Shown: positions 7,702 to 16,627 of the stretch, one piece after another
How positions within the stretch are numbered: position 1 is the first letter of the stretch
How the letters are laid out: every line of letters begins with the position of its first letter
From: an uncultured Flavobacteriaceae bacterium
GTDB taxonomy: Bacteria; Bacteroidota; Bacteroidia; Flavobacteriales; Flavobacteriaceae
Assembly: GCA_905480425.1 (NCBI GenBank)
Contig: CAJQQG010000001.1
Coordinates: 1 to 34,224 of the forward strand
DNA length: 34,224 nt
Reading direction: 5' to 3'
Made by a program: the position numbers and the translations under genes
The notes under the pieces: model-generated
What the model was told of the DNA's origin: nothing
Seen by the model: the letters and a program-made list of their open reading frames with translations, nothing else
The model's database searches: none

Positions 7702-8714
7702 AGAGTTCCTTTAAATTGTTTTAAAAAGCGTACGTCATTTTCAAAAAACAGTCGAATATCACTAATTTGGTATATTAACATAGCTATTCTCTCTATTCCC
7801 ATTCCAAAAGCAAAACCTGAATATTCATCGGGATCAATACCACAGTTTTTCAATACATTTGGGTCCACCATTCCACAACCCATAATCTCCAACCACCCAG
7901 TTCCTTTTGTTATTCTATAATCAACTTCTGTTTCTAATCCCCAATAAATGTCGACCTCTGCACTAGGCTCTGTAAAGGGAAAATAAGATGGGCGAAGTCT
8001 GATTTTAGAATTTCCGAAAAGTGATTCTGTAAAATACTTTAAGGTCTGTTTTAAATCGGAAAATGAAACATCTTTGGCAATATAAAGCCCTTCGATTTGA
8101 TGAAATATACAGTGAGATCTTGAAGAAATTGCCTCATTCCTAAAAACTCTGCCTGGAGAAATGGTTCTAATTGGAGGTTGATTTTTTTCCATATAACGAA
8201 CCTGTACCGACGAAGTATGGGTGCGTAATAAAATATCTGGATCTGTTTGAATAAAAAAGGTGTCCTGCATGTCTCGTGCCGGATGGTGCTCTGGAAGATT
8301 TAAAGCTGTAAAATTATGCCAATCATCTTCAATTTCAGGACCTTCAGAAATAGTAAAACCAATTTGGCTGAAAATGTCAATGATTCTATTTTTAACTATC
8401 GAGAGTGGATGTCTATTTCCAGTTTGGATTGGAAAAGGAGTTCTAGTAGGATCCGAAATACTTGACTTTCCTCCAGTGCTTTTAAGTTTTGATTGAAGTT
8501 CCTTTATCTTTTCGGAAACAGCATTTTTTAATATGTTAAGTTCTTGCCCAAAAGCCTTCTTCTGTTCTATCGGTACCTCTCTAAAGGCGGCAAATAAAGT
8601 GTTAAGAATTCCCTTCTTTCCAGAATAACTAACTCTAAACTCTTCTATAGTAAGAGCATCGGTACTTGAAAAAGAATTGACTTCTTCTAGATATTTTTTT
8701 ACGCGTTCAATCAT
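7698..8714 (-). CDS. pheS: Phenylalanyl-tRNA synthetase alpha subunit
   Basis: Catalytic subunit of the alpha2-beta2 class II enzyme that charges tRNA-Phe. The 338 residues include an N-terminal coiled-coil region (about 1-85) that contacts tRNA, then the class II core: GFTISEGPEIEDDWHNFTAL, the HHPARDMQDTFFI segment of motif 1, RTHTSSVQVRYM, motif 2 in ISPGRVFRNE, HQIEGLYIAKDVSF, and motif 3 in GFAFGMGIERIAML. The TEPSAEVDI stretch is typical of PheS. The pheT partner is not in this window, so the subunits are encoded apart, as often seen in Bacteroidota. The upstream region (8715-9051) contains a strong inverted repeat that might belong to its leader. Confidence 0.97.
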   Translation of the reverse strand: MIERVKKYLEEVNSFSSTDALTIEEFRVSYSGKKGILNTLFAAFREVPIEQKKAFGQELNILKNAVSEKIKELQSKLKSTGGKSSISDPTRTPFPIQTGNRHPLSIVKNRIIDIFSQIGFTISEGPEIEDDWHNFTALNLPEHHPARDMQDTFFIQTDPDILLRTHTSSVQVRYMEKNQPPIRTISPGRVFRNEAISSRSHCIFHQIEGLYIAKDVSFSDLKQTLKYFTESLFGNSKIRLRPSYFPFTEPSAEVDIYWGLETEVDYRITKGTGWLEIMGCGMVDPNVLKNCGIDPDEYSGFAFGMGIERIAMLIYQISDIRLFFENDVRFLKQFKGTL

Positions 8715-9051
8715 AGTGTAAAAATAAAGTAGTTTTATGAAATGACACCCTGCTTAACAAATTAATCTACTATAGCTCCTTTCATTAAAACACTTTGCTC
8801 CGCGGGCTTAGGGGCTGAGCAAAGAATCTATAGTTCAAATGAGGCCCCCCTATCATCGATATAATCACATTTATAGTATCTGTAGGGCTCAAAAATACAG
8901 CAAATGATCATTTAATTCTGAATCTCTCCCTTCATTTAGCATATTAAAAAATATATATTTAAAAAAAATCTTCATTTTAAAAGCCAGTTTATACTTTCTA
9001 AACTCTTGTCTGTTAAATTCTTTTAAGCTTTAAAAATAGTATTTTAGCTAT
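8715..9051. other. Intergenic region with nested inverted repeats
   Basis: This 337-base gap separates the divergent pheS and cvpA-like genes. No reading frame or tRNA fold was found. The only clear structure is the nested inverted repeat at 8769-8834, which is markedly richer in G+C than its surroundings. From 8900 to 9051 the sequence is low-complexity A/T and should hold the cvpA-like promoter, but no exact TAnnTTTG box was found. Confidence 0.6.
8769..8834. repeat. Nested inverted repeat, possible structured RNA or pheS leader
   Basis: Outer arms ACTATAG (8769-8775) and CTATAGT (8828-8834) are perfectly complementary. Inside them, CTTTGCTC (8793-8800) pairs with GAGCAAAG (8817-8824) around a G+C-rich 16-base loop. 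TAGGGG (8809-8814) can instead pair with CCCCTA (8847-8852), an alternative fold that would compete with the hairpin. On the minus strand this lies 55-120 bases before the pheS start codon. No T run follows either arm, so it is not a standard terminator. Confidence 0.45.
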
Positions 9052-9561
9052 ATGAATATGTTCGATGTTGTAGTCTTAATTTTAGTTACTTATGGTCTTA
9101 TTAGTGGCTTTAAAAAAGGCTTTATTGTTGAGGTATCAGGAATGATTGCTCTTGGAGTTGGAATTACAGGGGCTTTTAAATTTTCTGAAATTCTAGAAAA
9201 TTACCTTGTTATTTATATTGATTGGGAGCCTAAATTAATTCAAATAGTAAGTTTTATCATGCTTTTTATTGGGATTGTTTATGTAATTTCTCTTTTGGCT
9301 AAAATGTTAACCAAAGCTCTTAAACTTATTTTATTAGGTGGAATAAATCGTTTATTAGGAGCTTTATTTGGAATCCTAAAATGGATGCTTATACTGTGTG
9401 CATTGACGCTTGTTTTTAAAGAAGTAAATCAAATCCTAACCCTTATGGAAAATTCGGTTCTTGAAACTTCATTATCTTATCATATACTTCAAGAAATGGG
9501 GGAATTTTTGTTTAATTGGGTAAAGCAAAGTGAAACAATAAAAAATGAAAATATCATCTAA
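9052..9561 (+). CDS. CvpA-family membrane protein
   Basis: Protein of 169 residues with about four membrane helices, near residues 4-20, 28-46, 65-88 and 100-122. The N terminus MNMFDVVVLILVTYGLISGFKKGFIVEVSG is the typical opening of the CvpA (colicin V production) family: an Asp in helix 1 followed by the G-x-x-KGF turn. CvpA proteins sit in the inner membrane and have been tied to envelope homeostasis and cell separation, without a settled mechanism. ATG at 9058 is a near alternative start. It converges on the bat operon, ending 3 bases from batE. Confidence 0.85.
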   Translation: MNMFDVVVLILVTYGLISGFKKGFIVEVSGMIALGVGITGAFKFSEILENYLVIYIDWEPKLIQIVSFIMLFIGIVYVISLLAKMLTKALKLILLGGINRLLGALFGILKWMLILCALTLVFKEVNQILTLMENSVLETSLSYHILQEMGEFLFNWVKQSETIKNENII

Positions 9562-9564
9562 CAA

Positions 9565-10353
9565 CTAATTATCTAAGCTTTTTAAAGAAGCATTTTTTAT
9601 CCAACCTTCAGAACCATTTGCAATTCGTATTTTTTCCCATTCATCAAGAGAGTCTAAAAGCTCAACTTTAGTTCCCTCATGCAGGGTAAATTGTATTTCA
9701 GCTCTTAAATTTGGCTCTGACCAAATATTTATTTCATTTGAAAATATGATAGCATATTTTTTATTCTCCTGTTCTGCGTTTGCGAAGAATTTGATGGTAA
9801 AACTACTCAAAAATAAAATTAAAGAAAAAAGAGATAATACAAAAAAAAGTCTCTTAAGTTTTGTTGTTTTATTCAACAAATAGATACTAAAAAATATTGC
9901 GAATAGCCAAACAAATAAAACAACAATCTTAGACCAAATTGAAGTACTGGCTAGAGCATAAAGTGAATTTTGAACCTGAGATAATTGTGATTCAGGAAGT
10001 GGTTCAATTGCATCAATAGTCATGTTTTGAGCAAAAGCACTATTAACTTTAAAATCTACATTTTCTGGGTCTAATTGCTTTGCTTTTTCATAATTATAAA
10101 TACTCTCTGCAACTTTATTCAACCGATAATAAGCGTTACCCAGATTAAAATAAAGTGATGCACTGTGTTTCCCAGTAAGAAGTGTTTGTTCATATAAAGT
10201 TACCGCTTTAAAAAAATCTCCATTATTGTATGCTGTATTTCCTTCTTCAAATAAAGGAGATACAGGGGCCTGAGCTTTTAAAGAAAGAGTGCTTGCAATA
10301 AAGAAAATCATTAAAGTTAGTACGCCGTGTTTTATGTCAAAAATTTTTCTCAT
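9565..10353 (-). CDS. batE: BatE: TPR / membrane / SH3 protein
   Basis: Last gene of the Bat (Bacteroides aerotolerance) operon, 262 residues. Order of parts: signal peptide (about 1-28, ending SLKAQA), TPR repeats at about 33-100 (EEGNTAYNNGDFFKAVTLYE, then YFNLGNAYYRLNKVAESIYNYEKA), two membrane helices near 140-161 and 168-190, and a bacterial SH3-like domain at about 198-258 containing NIWSEPNLRAEIQFTLHEGTKVEL-type strands. It should be an inner-membrane protein with the TPR and SH3 parts in the periplasm. It overlaps the batD stop by four bases. Which envelope ligand the SH3 part binds cannot be told from sequence. Confidence 0.88.
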   Translation of the reverse strand: MRKIFDIKHGVLTLMIFFIASTLSLKAQAPVSPLFEEGNTAYNNGDFFKAVTLYEQTLLTGKHSASLYFNLGNAYYRLNKVAESIYNYEKAKQLDPENVDFKVNSAFAQNMTIDAIEPLPESQLSQVQNSLYALASTSIWSKIVVLFVWLFAIFFSIYLLNKTTKLKRLFFVLSLFSLILFLSSFTIKFFANAEQENKKYAIIFSNEINIWSEPNLRAEIQFTLHEGTKVELLDSLDEWEKIRIANGSEGWIKNASLKSLDN

Positions 10354-12131
10354 AATTGTCGATCTATTGAGGCAATTACACTAATTGCTTTTTGATAATC
10401 TCCTTTAATACTTACAGATGAAACTGGTGCATAACGTGCCAATTCACAATTTTCAATAACTACTATAAAATCAATAGCCGATTGTCCATCTACTTTTTTA
10501 TCAAGTAATAAACGTTCAATTTTTTCTTTACTCATTTCGGTAGTTTCAATCTTAAGTTTTGCTTTTAAATAATTATGTAAAGCACGCTCTAAAGCTTCAT
10601 AAAAAATACCTTGATTATGAAAGGCTTTTTTAGCAGAACTTAAATATTTACTTGCGAGTCGTTGAGATTGTTTTTGTTTATTACTAGCACTGTCTTTTGT
10701 TTGCTTAAGAATAAAACGCTTAATAAAAATTACTATTAAAATTAGGCCTATTGGTAATACTAACAATATGAAGAAGTTTAAACTCAACCAAAATTTATTT
10801 TTTTTAATCGGGAAGAGTTGAGTGTCTAATTGAATAAACCGAAATGAATTTTCTTTTGTAGAAATTATTTGTTTGGTTTCAACTTTTTCTTGATTAGATT
10901 TATTTCCTGCTAGGGGTCCTTCAAAAACATCAACTAATAAATCTTGTGAACGCAGTGTCTTATAATTAGAAGTTTTTGGATCAAAATATGAAAACTGAAC
11001 AGGGGGAATTGGATATTTTCCTTGATATTTCGGAACAATTGTGTAGATATCTTCAATTGTACCTTCCATACCTGAAAGTGAAATTTTTACATTTTCCGAA
11101 TGCTCTGGTTCATATACTTCGAGGGTGTTTGGAACATTTATTGAGGGTAAATTAAAAAGTTTTAAATTACCATTACCTTTTACTTTAATTTTTGCTTGAA
11201 AGGATTCAGAGGCTTTTAAGGCATTTTTATCAATGATAACGTCAAAATCAAATGAACCAACGGCACCCGTATAATCTGTAGGTTGATTTTTTTTAGGTAA
11301 TGACTTCACATTGATAACTCTTCTACCTGCAGAAATAGTTTTTTGCCCTTGCGTAAGAATTCTTCTACCAAATAAATCACGTCGGTCACTTGGTACACTT
11401 AAGCTTAAATTAAGGGATAAAGGCTCTATATCAAGTTTTCCTGTTTTTTGAGGGTATAGAACAACTTTCCGCCAAACAACTTCATTAAAGGGCTCTCCTT
11501 TATATTCTCCTCTTGTATTTACTCGTACTTGACCTATCTTAATTAAATGGCTCCAAAAATCTCCATAACTAGGTGATTCTAACTCCTGAACATCGGAAAT
11601 AGATATGGGGTTTCTAAAATAGAGCTTATATAAAACTGTAATTCCTTCGTTTAAATATGGTTGAGTATTTGAAATTTCTGCAACAAGACGAATGTTTTCA
11701 TCAGTGATATAATCAATATTATTTGGATCGTTTGGCTTTTCTACTGCTGATATGACCTCTAATAGAATGGGTAGGGTTTTATATACTTCTCCTTTAATAA
11801 CTATTTCAGCCTGGCCAAGGGTTACTTTTCCTTTTCGTTTTGGCGTTAAAAAATAGGTGTAGGTTTTAGAAAAGCTACGCACCCCATTAACCCAGGATCT
11901 GCTAACGGATTGTTGTGGTCCACTAACAATTTGAAAATTGGTGAAAGGAGGAGGGGTAAAATCATCTCCATTTTCGTTCATTACAAAATCAACACGAAGG
12001 CGTTCATTTAATCCTAATCGTTTTTTACTCACTTTGGCATCAAAACTAATTTGTGATTGTATGTTTACACTCACTAAAAAGATCAAATAAAGTAATAATC
12101 GTGAAATCAAATGTTGAGTCATAATCACCAA
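10350..12131 (-). CDS. batD: BatD: BatD-family periplasmic/membrane protein
   Basis: Protein of 593 residues with the layout of BatD (oxygen-tolerance domain). A signal peptide at about 1-27 is followed by a long beta-rich periplasmic part. Its first section opens with SFDAKVSKKRLGLNERLRVDFVM, the characteristic BatD start, and repeated Ig-like strands follow up to about residue 410. One membrane helix near 447-470 leads to a cytoplasmic helical tail of about 120 residues. Met4 at 12122 may be the true start, because the longer reading overlaps batC by seven bases. It lies between batC and batE in the standard order, and probably forms part of a membrane complex with BatA and BatB. Confidence 0.9.
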   Translation of the reverse strand: MVIMTQHLISRLLLYLIFLVSVNIQSQISFDAKVSKKRLGLNERLRVDFVMNENGDDFTPPPFTNFQIVSGPQQSVSRSWVNGVRSFSKTYTYFLTPKRKGKVTLGQAEIVIKGEVYKTLPILLEVISAVEKPNDPNNIDYITDENIRLVAEISNTQPYLNEGITVLYKLYFRNPISISDVQELESPSYGDFWSHLIKIGQVRVNTRGEYKGEPFNEVVWRKVVLYPQKTGKLDIEPLSLNLSLSVPSDRRDLFGRRILTQGQKTISAGRRVINVKSLPKKNQPTDYTGAVGSFDFDVIIDKNALKASESFQAKIKVKGNGNLKLFNLPSINVPNTLEVYEPEHSENVKISLSGMEGTIEDIYTIVPKYQGKYPIPPVQFSYFDPKTSNYKTLRSQDLLVDVFEGPLAGNKSNQEKVETKQIISTKENSFRFIQLDTQLFPIKKNKFWLSLNFFILLVLPIGLILIVIFIKRFILKQTKDSASNKQKQSQRLASKYLSSAKKAFHNQGIFYEALERALHNYLKAKLKIETTEMSKEKIERLLLDKKVDGQSAIDFIVVIENCELARYAPVSSVSIKGDYQKAISVIASIDRQL

Positions 12132-12955
12132 TCTTTTTTGCCTCTTACAGGAACCCCTTTAACTTTTTTAGCGTTTACTTTATCTTGAACTTTCTTTTCC
12201 TGATTATTCATAGCCTCTAACAAACTTTGAACTTGTTGAGGTGAGAGTTGACCATCTCTTGGAGATTGTTTTTTTTCTTGAGGTTTGTCCTTAGATTCAT
12301 TAGGCTTTTCATCTTTTTTTTGATCACCTTCGTTTTTAGGCTTGCCTTCATCGTCTGATTCTTCTCCTTTATCGTCTTCTTTATTTGGATTCTTTTCATC
12401 TTTATTTTCTTCTTCACCCTCTTGATCCTTATCTTCTTCTTTTTGATCTTCCTGATCTTTATCTTGCTGCTCGTTTTGATCTTTTTTATCCTCCTGCTCT
12501 TGTTCCTCAGGAGGTTTCTCTTTCTCCAAAAGCTCTTTAGCTAATGCATAATTATAACGTGTTTCTTCATCAGAAGAATTATTACGTAAGGCACTTTTAT
12601 ATGCTTCTACTGCTTTTTGATAATCCTTTTCTTGCATATAAACATTTCCCATATTATGGAATGCTTTATGCTTATCTTCTTTTGAAGTTGCAAATTTTTG
12701 TGTTTGAAAAAAACGTTGTGATGCTTCTTGATATTTTTTGTCAAGAAAATGGGTGTTTCCAAGGTTAAATAGTGCCTTAGCTTTCTCAGGGGCGAGAGAA
12801 AGTGCTTCACGATACGCTTTTTCAGCCTCAACGTATTCTTTTTCTTGGGCCTTTTCATTTCCTTTGAAAATATGATTTATCACTTTTCCTTCTTGAGAAA
12901 AACCAAAGGAAAAAAAGCACAATAATATTATAAAAAGCTTATTCTTCATTTTCAT
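12125..12955 (-). CDS. batC: BatC: TPR protein with highly charged tail
   Basis: Protein of 276 residues: signal peptide 1-20 (ending FGFSQ), TPR repeats at about 28-145 (ALFNLGNTHFLDKKYQEAS and AFHNMGNVYMQEKDYQKAVEAYK are clear units), then about 90 residues made almost wholly of Glu, Asp, Lys, Gln, Pro and Asn (146-235). A short conserved end follows, with SPQQVQSLLEAMNNQE and the final VPVRGKKDW. The charged linker is low-complexity and surely disordered. The gene overlaps batB by 17 bases at its start and batD at its end, implying coupled translation. The role in envelope stress resistance is inferred from the family and operon. Confidence 0.88.
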   Translation of the reverse strand: MKMKNKLFIILLCFFSFGFSQEGKVINHIFKGNEKAQEKEYVEAEKAYREALSLAPEKAKALFNLGNTHFLDKKYQEASQRFFQTQKFATSKEDKHKAFHNMGNVYMQEKDYQKAVEAYKSALRNNSSDEETRYNYALAKELLEKEKPPEEQEQEDKKDQNEQQDKDQEDQKEEDKDQEGEEENKDEKNPNKEDDKGEESDDEGKPKNEGDQKKDEKPNESKDKPQEKKQSPRDGQLSPQQVQSLLEAMNNQEKKVQDKVNAKKVKGVPVRGKKDW

Positions 12956-13979
12956 TAAATAAGTTCAATTTCTTAATCCATTTTGTTTGAGTCTCAAACA
13001 AAAATAAGTCGAATATTAAAAAGAATAAGGCCCCAATCAATAAGGGTTGGAAACGATCTTTATAGCTAACAAATTTTTTAGCCTCAAATTCTTTTTTGTC
13101 CATTGCTTTCAATTGTTCTGAAACAAAATCTAATACCACTTGTGTATCATTTCCATCCTGATATTTTCCATCAGTGGCTATTGCTATTGCTTCCAATATT
13201 TTTTGGTTTCGTTTAGTAATAACAACTTCTCCATCAAAATCTTTTTTATACGACTCTATCACTCCATTTCTTTTTAGTGGGATGGGAGACCCAACTTCAG
13301 TACCTACTCCAAATGTGAAAATTTTTATTCCTAATGCTGCTGCTCTTGAAGCAGCATTTGAAGCCTCTTCAGAATGATCTTCACCATCTGAAATTAAAAA
13401 TATAACTCTATTGGTTTGGTCTTCATCATCAAAAAACGTTCCAGACAAATCAATTGCACTGTCAAGAGCAGTTCCTTGAGAGGAAAGCATTTCTGTATTG
13501 AGTGCTTGAAGGAACATCTTGCCAGCACTATAATCTGTTGTTATGGGAAGCTGAGGAATTGCCTGTGCTGCATAAGCTATTATTCCTATTCGATCACTTG
13601 TCAATTGATTTAAAATAGCTGAAACTAAGCGTTTAGATTTTTCTAAACGGTTAGGAGCTACATCTTCAGCAAGCATACTTTTGGAAACATCTATTGCAAA
13701 AACAATATCTACTCCCTCTCGTTTTACAGTTTCAAGTTGAGTACCAATTTTTGGATTCATTAGGCCTAAAACCAATAAAAAAATTGCAAGGCTAAATATC
13801 ACTAACTTTAAACCTGGTTTGAATTTTGAACGCTTTGAACTTAAAAAATCTAAAAGTACTGGGTTAAAAAATAAAGTTTGAGTTTTTCTTTTCCAACGCA
13901 AAACAAATGCATAAAATATCCAAAACACAGGAAGTATTATTAGAAGGAAGACATATTGATAAGCGTCTATCTGATACAT
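12939..13979 (-). CDS. batB: BatB: membrane-anchored von Willebrand factor A protein
   Basis: Protein of 346 residues with two N-terminal membrane helices (about 8-28 and 57-75), a VWA domain (about 90-290) and a C-terminal helix near 310-332. The metal-ion-dependent adhesion site is intact: DVSKSM with Asp97, Ser99 and Ser101, and the FLISDGEDHSEE motif. VWA domains of this type bind partner proteins through Mg2+. It is the second of two VWA genes in tandem; the start codon abuts the batA stop. In the Bat system BatA and BatB are thought to form a membrane complex driven by the MoxR ATPase. Confidence 0.92.
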   Translation of the reverse strand: MYQIDAYQYVFLLIILPVFWIFYAFVLRWKRKTQTLFFNPVLLDFLSSKRSKFKPGLKLVIFSLAIFLLVLGLMNPKIGTQLETVKREGVDIVFAIDVSKSMLAEDVAPNRLEKSKRLVSAILNQLTSDRIGIIAYAAQAIPQLPITTDYSAGKMFLQALNTEMLSSQGTALDSAIDLSGTFFDDEDQTNRVIFLISDGEDHSEEASNAASRAAALGIKIFTFGVGTEVGSPIPLKRNGVIESYKKDFDGEVVITKRNQKILEAIAIATDGKYQDGNDTQVVLDFVSEQLKAMDKKEFEAKKFVSYKDRFQPLLIGALFFLIFDLFLFETQTKWIKKLNLFNENEE

Positions 13980-14984
13980 TTATATGAAACTTTTAAATAG
14001 TGAATTTCGTCCAATCCACTCAAGTGTAATTAAAACTAAGGCAAGAATTATCAATAAGCGATATTTTTCGTCATAATTATAATACTTGAATTCTTCAACT
14101 TCAGATTTTTCAAGCTTATTAATTTCCGCATAGATTTCTTCTAACTTTTTGTTATTAGTAGCTCTAAAGTAAATTCCTCCCGTTGATGAAGCAATTTCTT
14201 TGAGTAAGGCTTCATCAATTTCTACTTTAGTCAGGGCATATTGAAATTCTCCATTGGGTAAAATACCAACTGGAGCGAGCGCAGTTCCATTACTACCCAA
14301 ACCGATGGTATAGGTTTTAATGCCAAATTCAACTGCAAGCTCAGTAGCAATTTTAGGATCAATAAAGCCAGAATTATTTACTCCGTCTGTTAATAAAATA
14401 ATTACTTTACTTTTTGCCCTGCTATCTTTTAATCGATTAACGGAAGTAGCCAATCCCATTCCAATAGCAGTTCCATCTTCTATGAGACCTTGATAAGAAA
14501 TTTCCCTCAAGGCACCTTTAATAATACTTTTATCACTAGTTATGGGAGTTTTAGTATAACTTTCTCCAGCATAAACCACCAAACCAATTCGATCTGAAGT
14601 CCTATCATCAACAAAGGTTGCTGCGACTCTTTTTAAAGCACTTAAACGGTCTGGTTTCAAATCTTGTGCCAACATACTTGAGGAAACATCAATAGCCATA
14701 ACGATATCTATACCATTATTTGTTTTTGTTCGAGTAGAAACATCTAATGTTTGAGGACGTGCAATTGCGAAAATAATTAAAGTCATTGCTGAAATTTTAA
14801 AAGCAAAAAGAATTGGGTAAATCATACTCAAAAAAGATTTTTGCTTTGAAAAACTAGAAAGACTAGACATTTTAAGTTCAGGTTGTGCTTTTCTCCATGT
14901 AAATAAATGCCATAAAATAACTACTGGCAATACTAATAGTAGCCAGAGATAGTTTGGATTTGCAAAATAAATACCTTCAAACAT
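13980..14984 (-). CDS. batA: BatA: membrane-anchored von Willebrand factor A protein
   Basis: Protein of 334 residues with the same build as its neighbour BatB: N-terminal helices near 12-29 and 54-76, a VWA domain at about 90-290 and a C-terminal helix near 307-325. The adhesion site DVSSSM (Asp99, Ser101, Ser103) and the LLTDGVNNSG motif are complete. FANPNYLWLLLVLP at the N terminus is the usual BatA opening. Four bases separate it from the upstream 545-residue protein. Similarity to BatB suggests an old tandem duplication common to the phylum. Confidence 0.92.
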   Translation of the reverse strand: MFEGIYFANPNYLWLLLVLPVVILWHLFTWRKAQPELKMSSLSSFSKQKSFLSMIYPILFAFKISAMTLIIFAIARPQTLDVSTRTKTNNGIDIVMAIDVSSSMLAQDLKPDRLSALKRVAATFVDDRTSDRIGLVVYAGESYTKTPITSDKSIIKGALREISYQGLIEDGTAIGMGLATSVNRLKDSRAKSKVIILLTDGVNNSGFIDPKIATELAVEFGIKTYTIGLGSNGTALAPVGILPNGEFQYALTKVEIDEALLKEIASSTGGIYFRATNNKKLEEIYAEINKLEKSEVEEFKYYNYDEKYRLLIILALVLITLEWIGRNSLFKSFI

Positions 14985-14988
14985 TTAC

Positions 14989-16626
14989 TTATAGTTCTTT
15001 TATCAATTCTATACTATTAATTATTCTTTCCTCAATTTCAGTCGCATAACGATCTTGTTTTTCATACATCATGGTAATTATAATTGTTCCTTCTTCAAAG
15101 TTTATCAATAGAGAAGTAAAATTACAACGTACTCTTTCGTTTTCTCCCTGTCGAGGATAGTCTAATGTTCCATAAATTTTAGCAACAGGTATTCCAGAAG
15201 GAAGTGTTAGTTCATCATTTTTCATTAAAATATTAACTGCCCCTTTTGCTTCGAAATTAGAAATAATAGATGTTATCAAAGCTTGTCCTCTTTCTGCATC
15301 TGCATCTTTTGGAATCGATGATTTGTTTTGTGAGTTTTCATTTTTTTGAAGATCTGGTTTTGGAAAATCAAACAACAAATCTATATAAAAAGGGCTGTCT
15401 AGGCTTCCTAAGTTAAACTTCTGAAGCGTTTTTGACTCAAGAGAGGCTCGTGCCAAAACTTTAGGTGTTTCAATTTTTAAGGGGGGGATTCCATATTGAC
15501 TGCTTACCCATTGACCACTTGATAAAGCTTTCGTAGGGTACTTGAAGAGCGTATCTCGAACTGGATAATAGCCATAAACTAACATAGAAATAGATAAGGC
15601 TAAAACGGTTAAAAGTCCTACGCCAGAAAGTCCCCATATCCATTGTTCTTTTCTGCGCTTTTGGGCTAATAGTTCTTGATAGGCCTCTTTTTGTTTTAAT
15701 TCTTCCTCAGTAGGATCTGGAAGAGCTTCTTTTGTTTCAATTACGACATGTTCAACTGCAATTCGATCTTCATTTGCAATTCTATATTCTGGCATTGATT
15801 TTGCGAATTTAACCAAATCTGCATTTCTTAAAACCTTTTTTAAACTCTTCAATGTAACATGATCCAAATCTAACGTTCCTGCATCTTTTCGCATTTCTAG
15901 CTTTGCCAATAATTCCTCCGATGTACTTTCTAATGCATCTATTTTTGCCTCTTCTTCAAGGTAACGACGAACCACATCCGTTAAGCGAGAATAATATTTT
16001 TTATATTCATCTTGTTCTGACGGTTTTTCTCCTTCCAAGGCTTTAAGTTCTTCAATGGCTCTATCAAATGGAGGAAGCTCTCGTTTTCGAAGTTCTTTTC
16101 TCCTTTTTTGGAAGAAATAAGCATATAAAATTCCTGCTAAAACTAATGAGAACACTGCGCCCCATAAAAGTTTTACTATAAATACTTCATAGTTCTTATC
16201 AACAGTTATTAAGGGCTTAATGTCATATAATTTTTGTTGAAGCGTATCAACAACAACAGTCTCCACCCTCACTGGAATAAGTGCTGCAATTTTAGAAAAT
16301 CCATTAATTATTACTTGCTGTTGAGGCAAAAAATAATTCCCAGAATCGAATTGAATGAGTGCATATTTTTTTGTGTACAAATAATGAGATTGCGTTTTAA
16401 TGGTGTCTACTAGACTTTCTTCAAGAAGCTCAAAAGGAGTAAAAATAGGTTGATCCGGAAAAATAACTTGTGCCGTACTATCTGCTTTTACTTGAAGAGT
16501 ATAGTTTATTTGCTCTCCAATTTTAAACTTTGTTGAATCTATAGATACAGATAGCTCTCCTTGGCTCTGAGACCAAAGTGAATTCATCAAAATGAATGCT
16601 AACAAAATATAACCTGTTTTTTTCAT
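14989..16626 (-). CDS. Bat-operon membrane protein with periplasmic beta domain
   Basis: Protein of 545 residues lying between the DUF58 gene and batA. A signal peptide (about 1-21) precedes a short Ig-like beta domain reminiscent of BatD: LSVSIDSTKFKIGEQINYTL, up to about 140. A membrane helix near 150-170 is followed by a cytoplasmic helical part (about 171-325, with KKYYSRLTDVVRRYLEEEAKIDALE, resembling the BatD/DUF4381-type cytoplasmic segment). A second helix lies near 330-352, and a C-terminal periplasmic part of about 190 residues follows. So it looks like a BatD-related protein with an extra C-terminal domain that I do not recognise. A protein in this slot is common in flavobacterial Bat operons. 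It overlaps nothing but leaves only one base to the DUF58 gene. Confidence 0.7.
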   Translation of the reverse strand: MKKTGYILLAFILMNSLWSQSQGELSVSIDSTKFKIGEQINYTLQVKADSTAQVIFPDQPIFTPFELLEESLVDTIKTQSHYLYTKKYALIQFDSGNYFLPQQQVIINGFSKIAALIPVRVETVVVDTLQQKLYDIKPLITVDKNYEVFIVKLLWGAVFSLVLAGILYAYFFQKRRKELRKRELPPFDRAIEELKALEGEKPSEQDEYKKYYSRLTDVVRRYLEEEAKIDALESTSEELLAKLEMRKDAGTLDLDHVTLKSLKKVLRNADLVKFAKSMPEYRIANEDRIAVEHVVIETKEALPDPTEEELKQKEAYQELLAQKRRKEQWIWGLSGVGLLTVLALSISMLVYGYYPVRDTLFKYPTKALSSGQWVSSQYGIPPLKIETPKVLARASLESKTLQKFNLGSLDSPFYIDLLFDFPKPDLQKNENSQNKSSIPKDADAERGQALITSIISNFEAKGAVNILMKNDELTLPSGIPVAKIYGTLDYPRQGENERVRCNFTSLLINFEEGTIIITMMYEKQDRYATEIEERIINSIELIKEL

Positions 16627-16627
16627 T

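Noticed and set aside
8831-8850. GTTCAAAT followed by C-rich bases, like a tRNA T arm
   Set aside because: The flanking five bases on either side are not complementary and no anticodon or D arm can be folded around it.
12217-12417. Lysine-rich frame inside batC
   Set aside because: It is the shifted reading of the GAA/AAA-rich charged linker of batC, not a separate gene.
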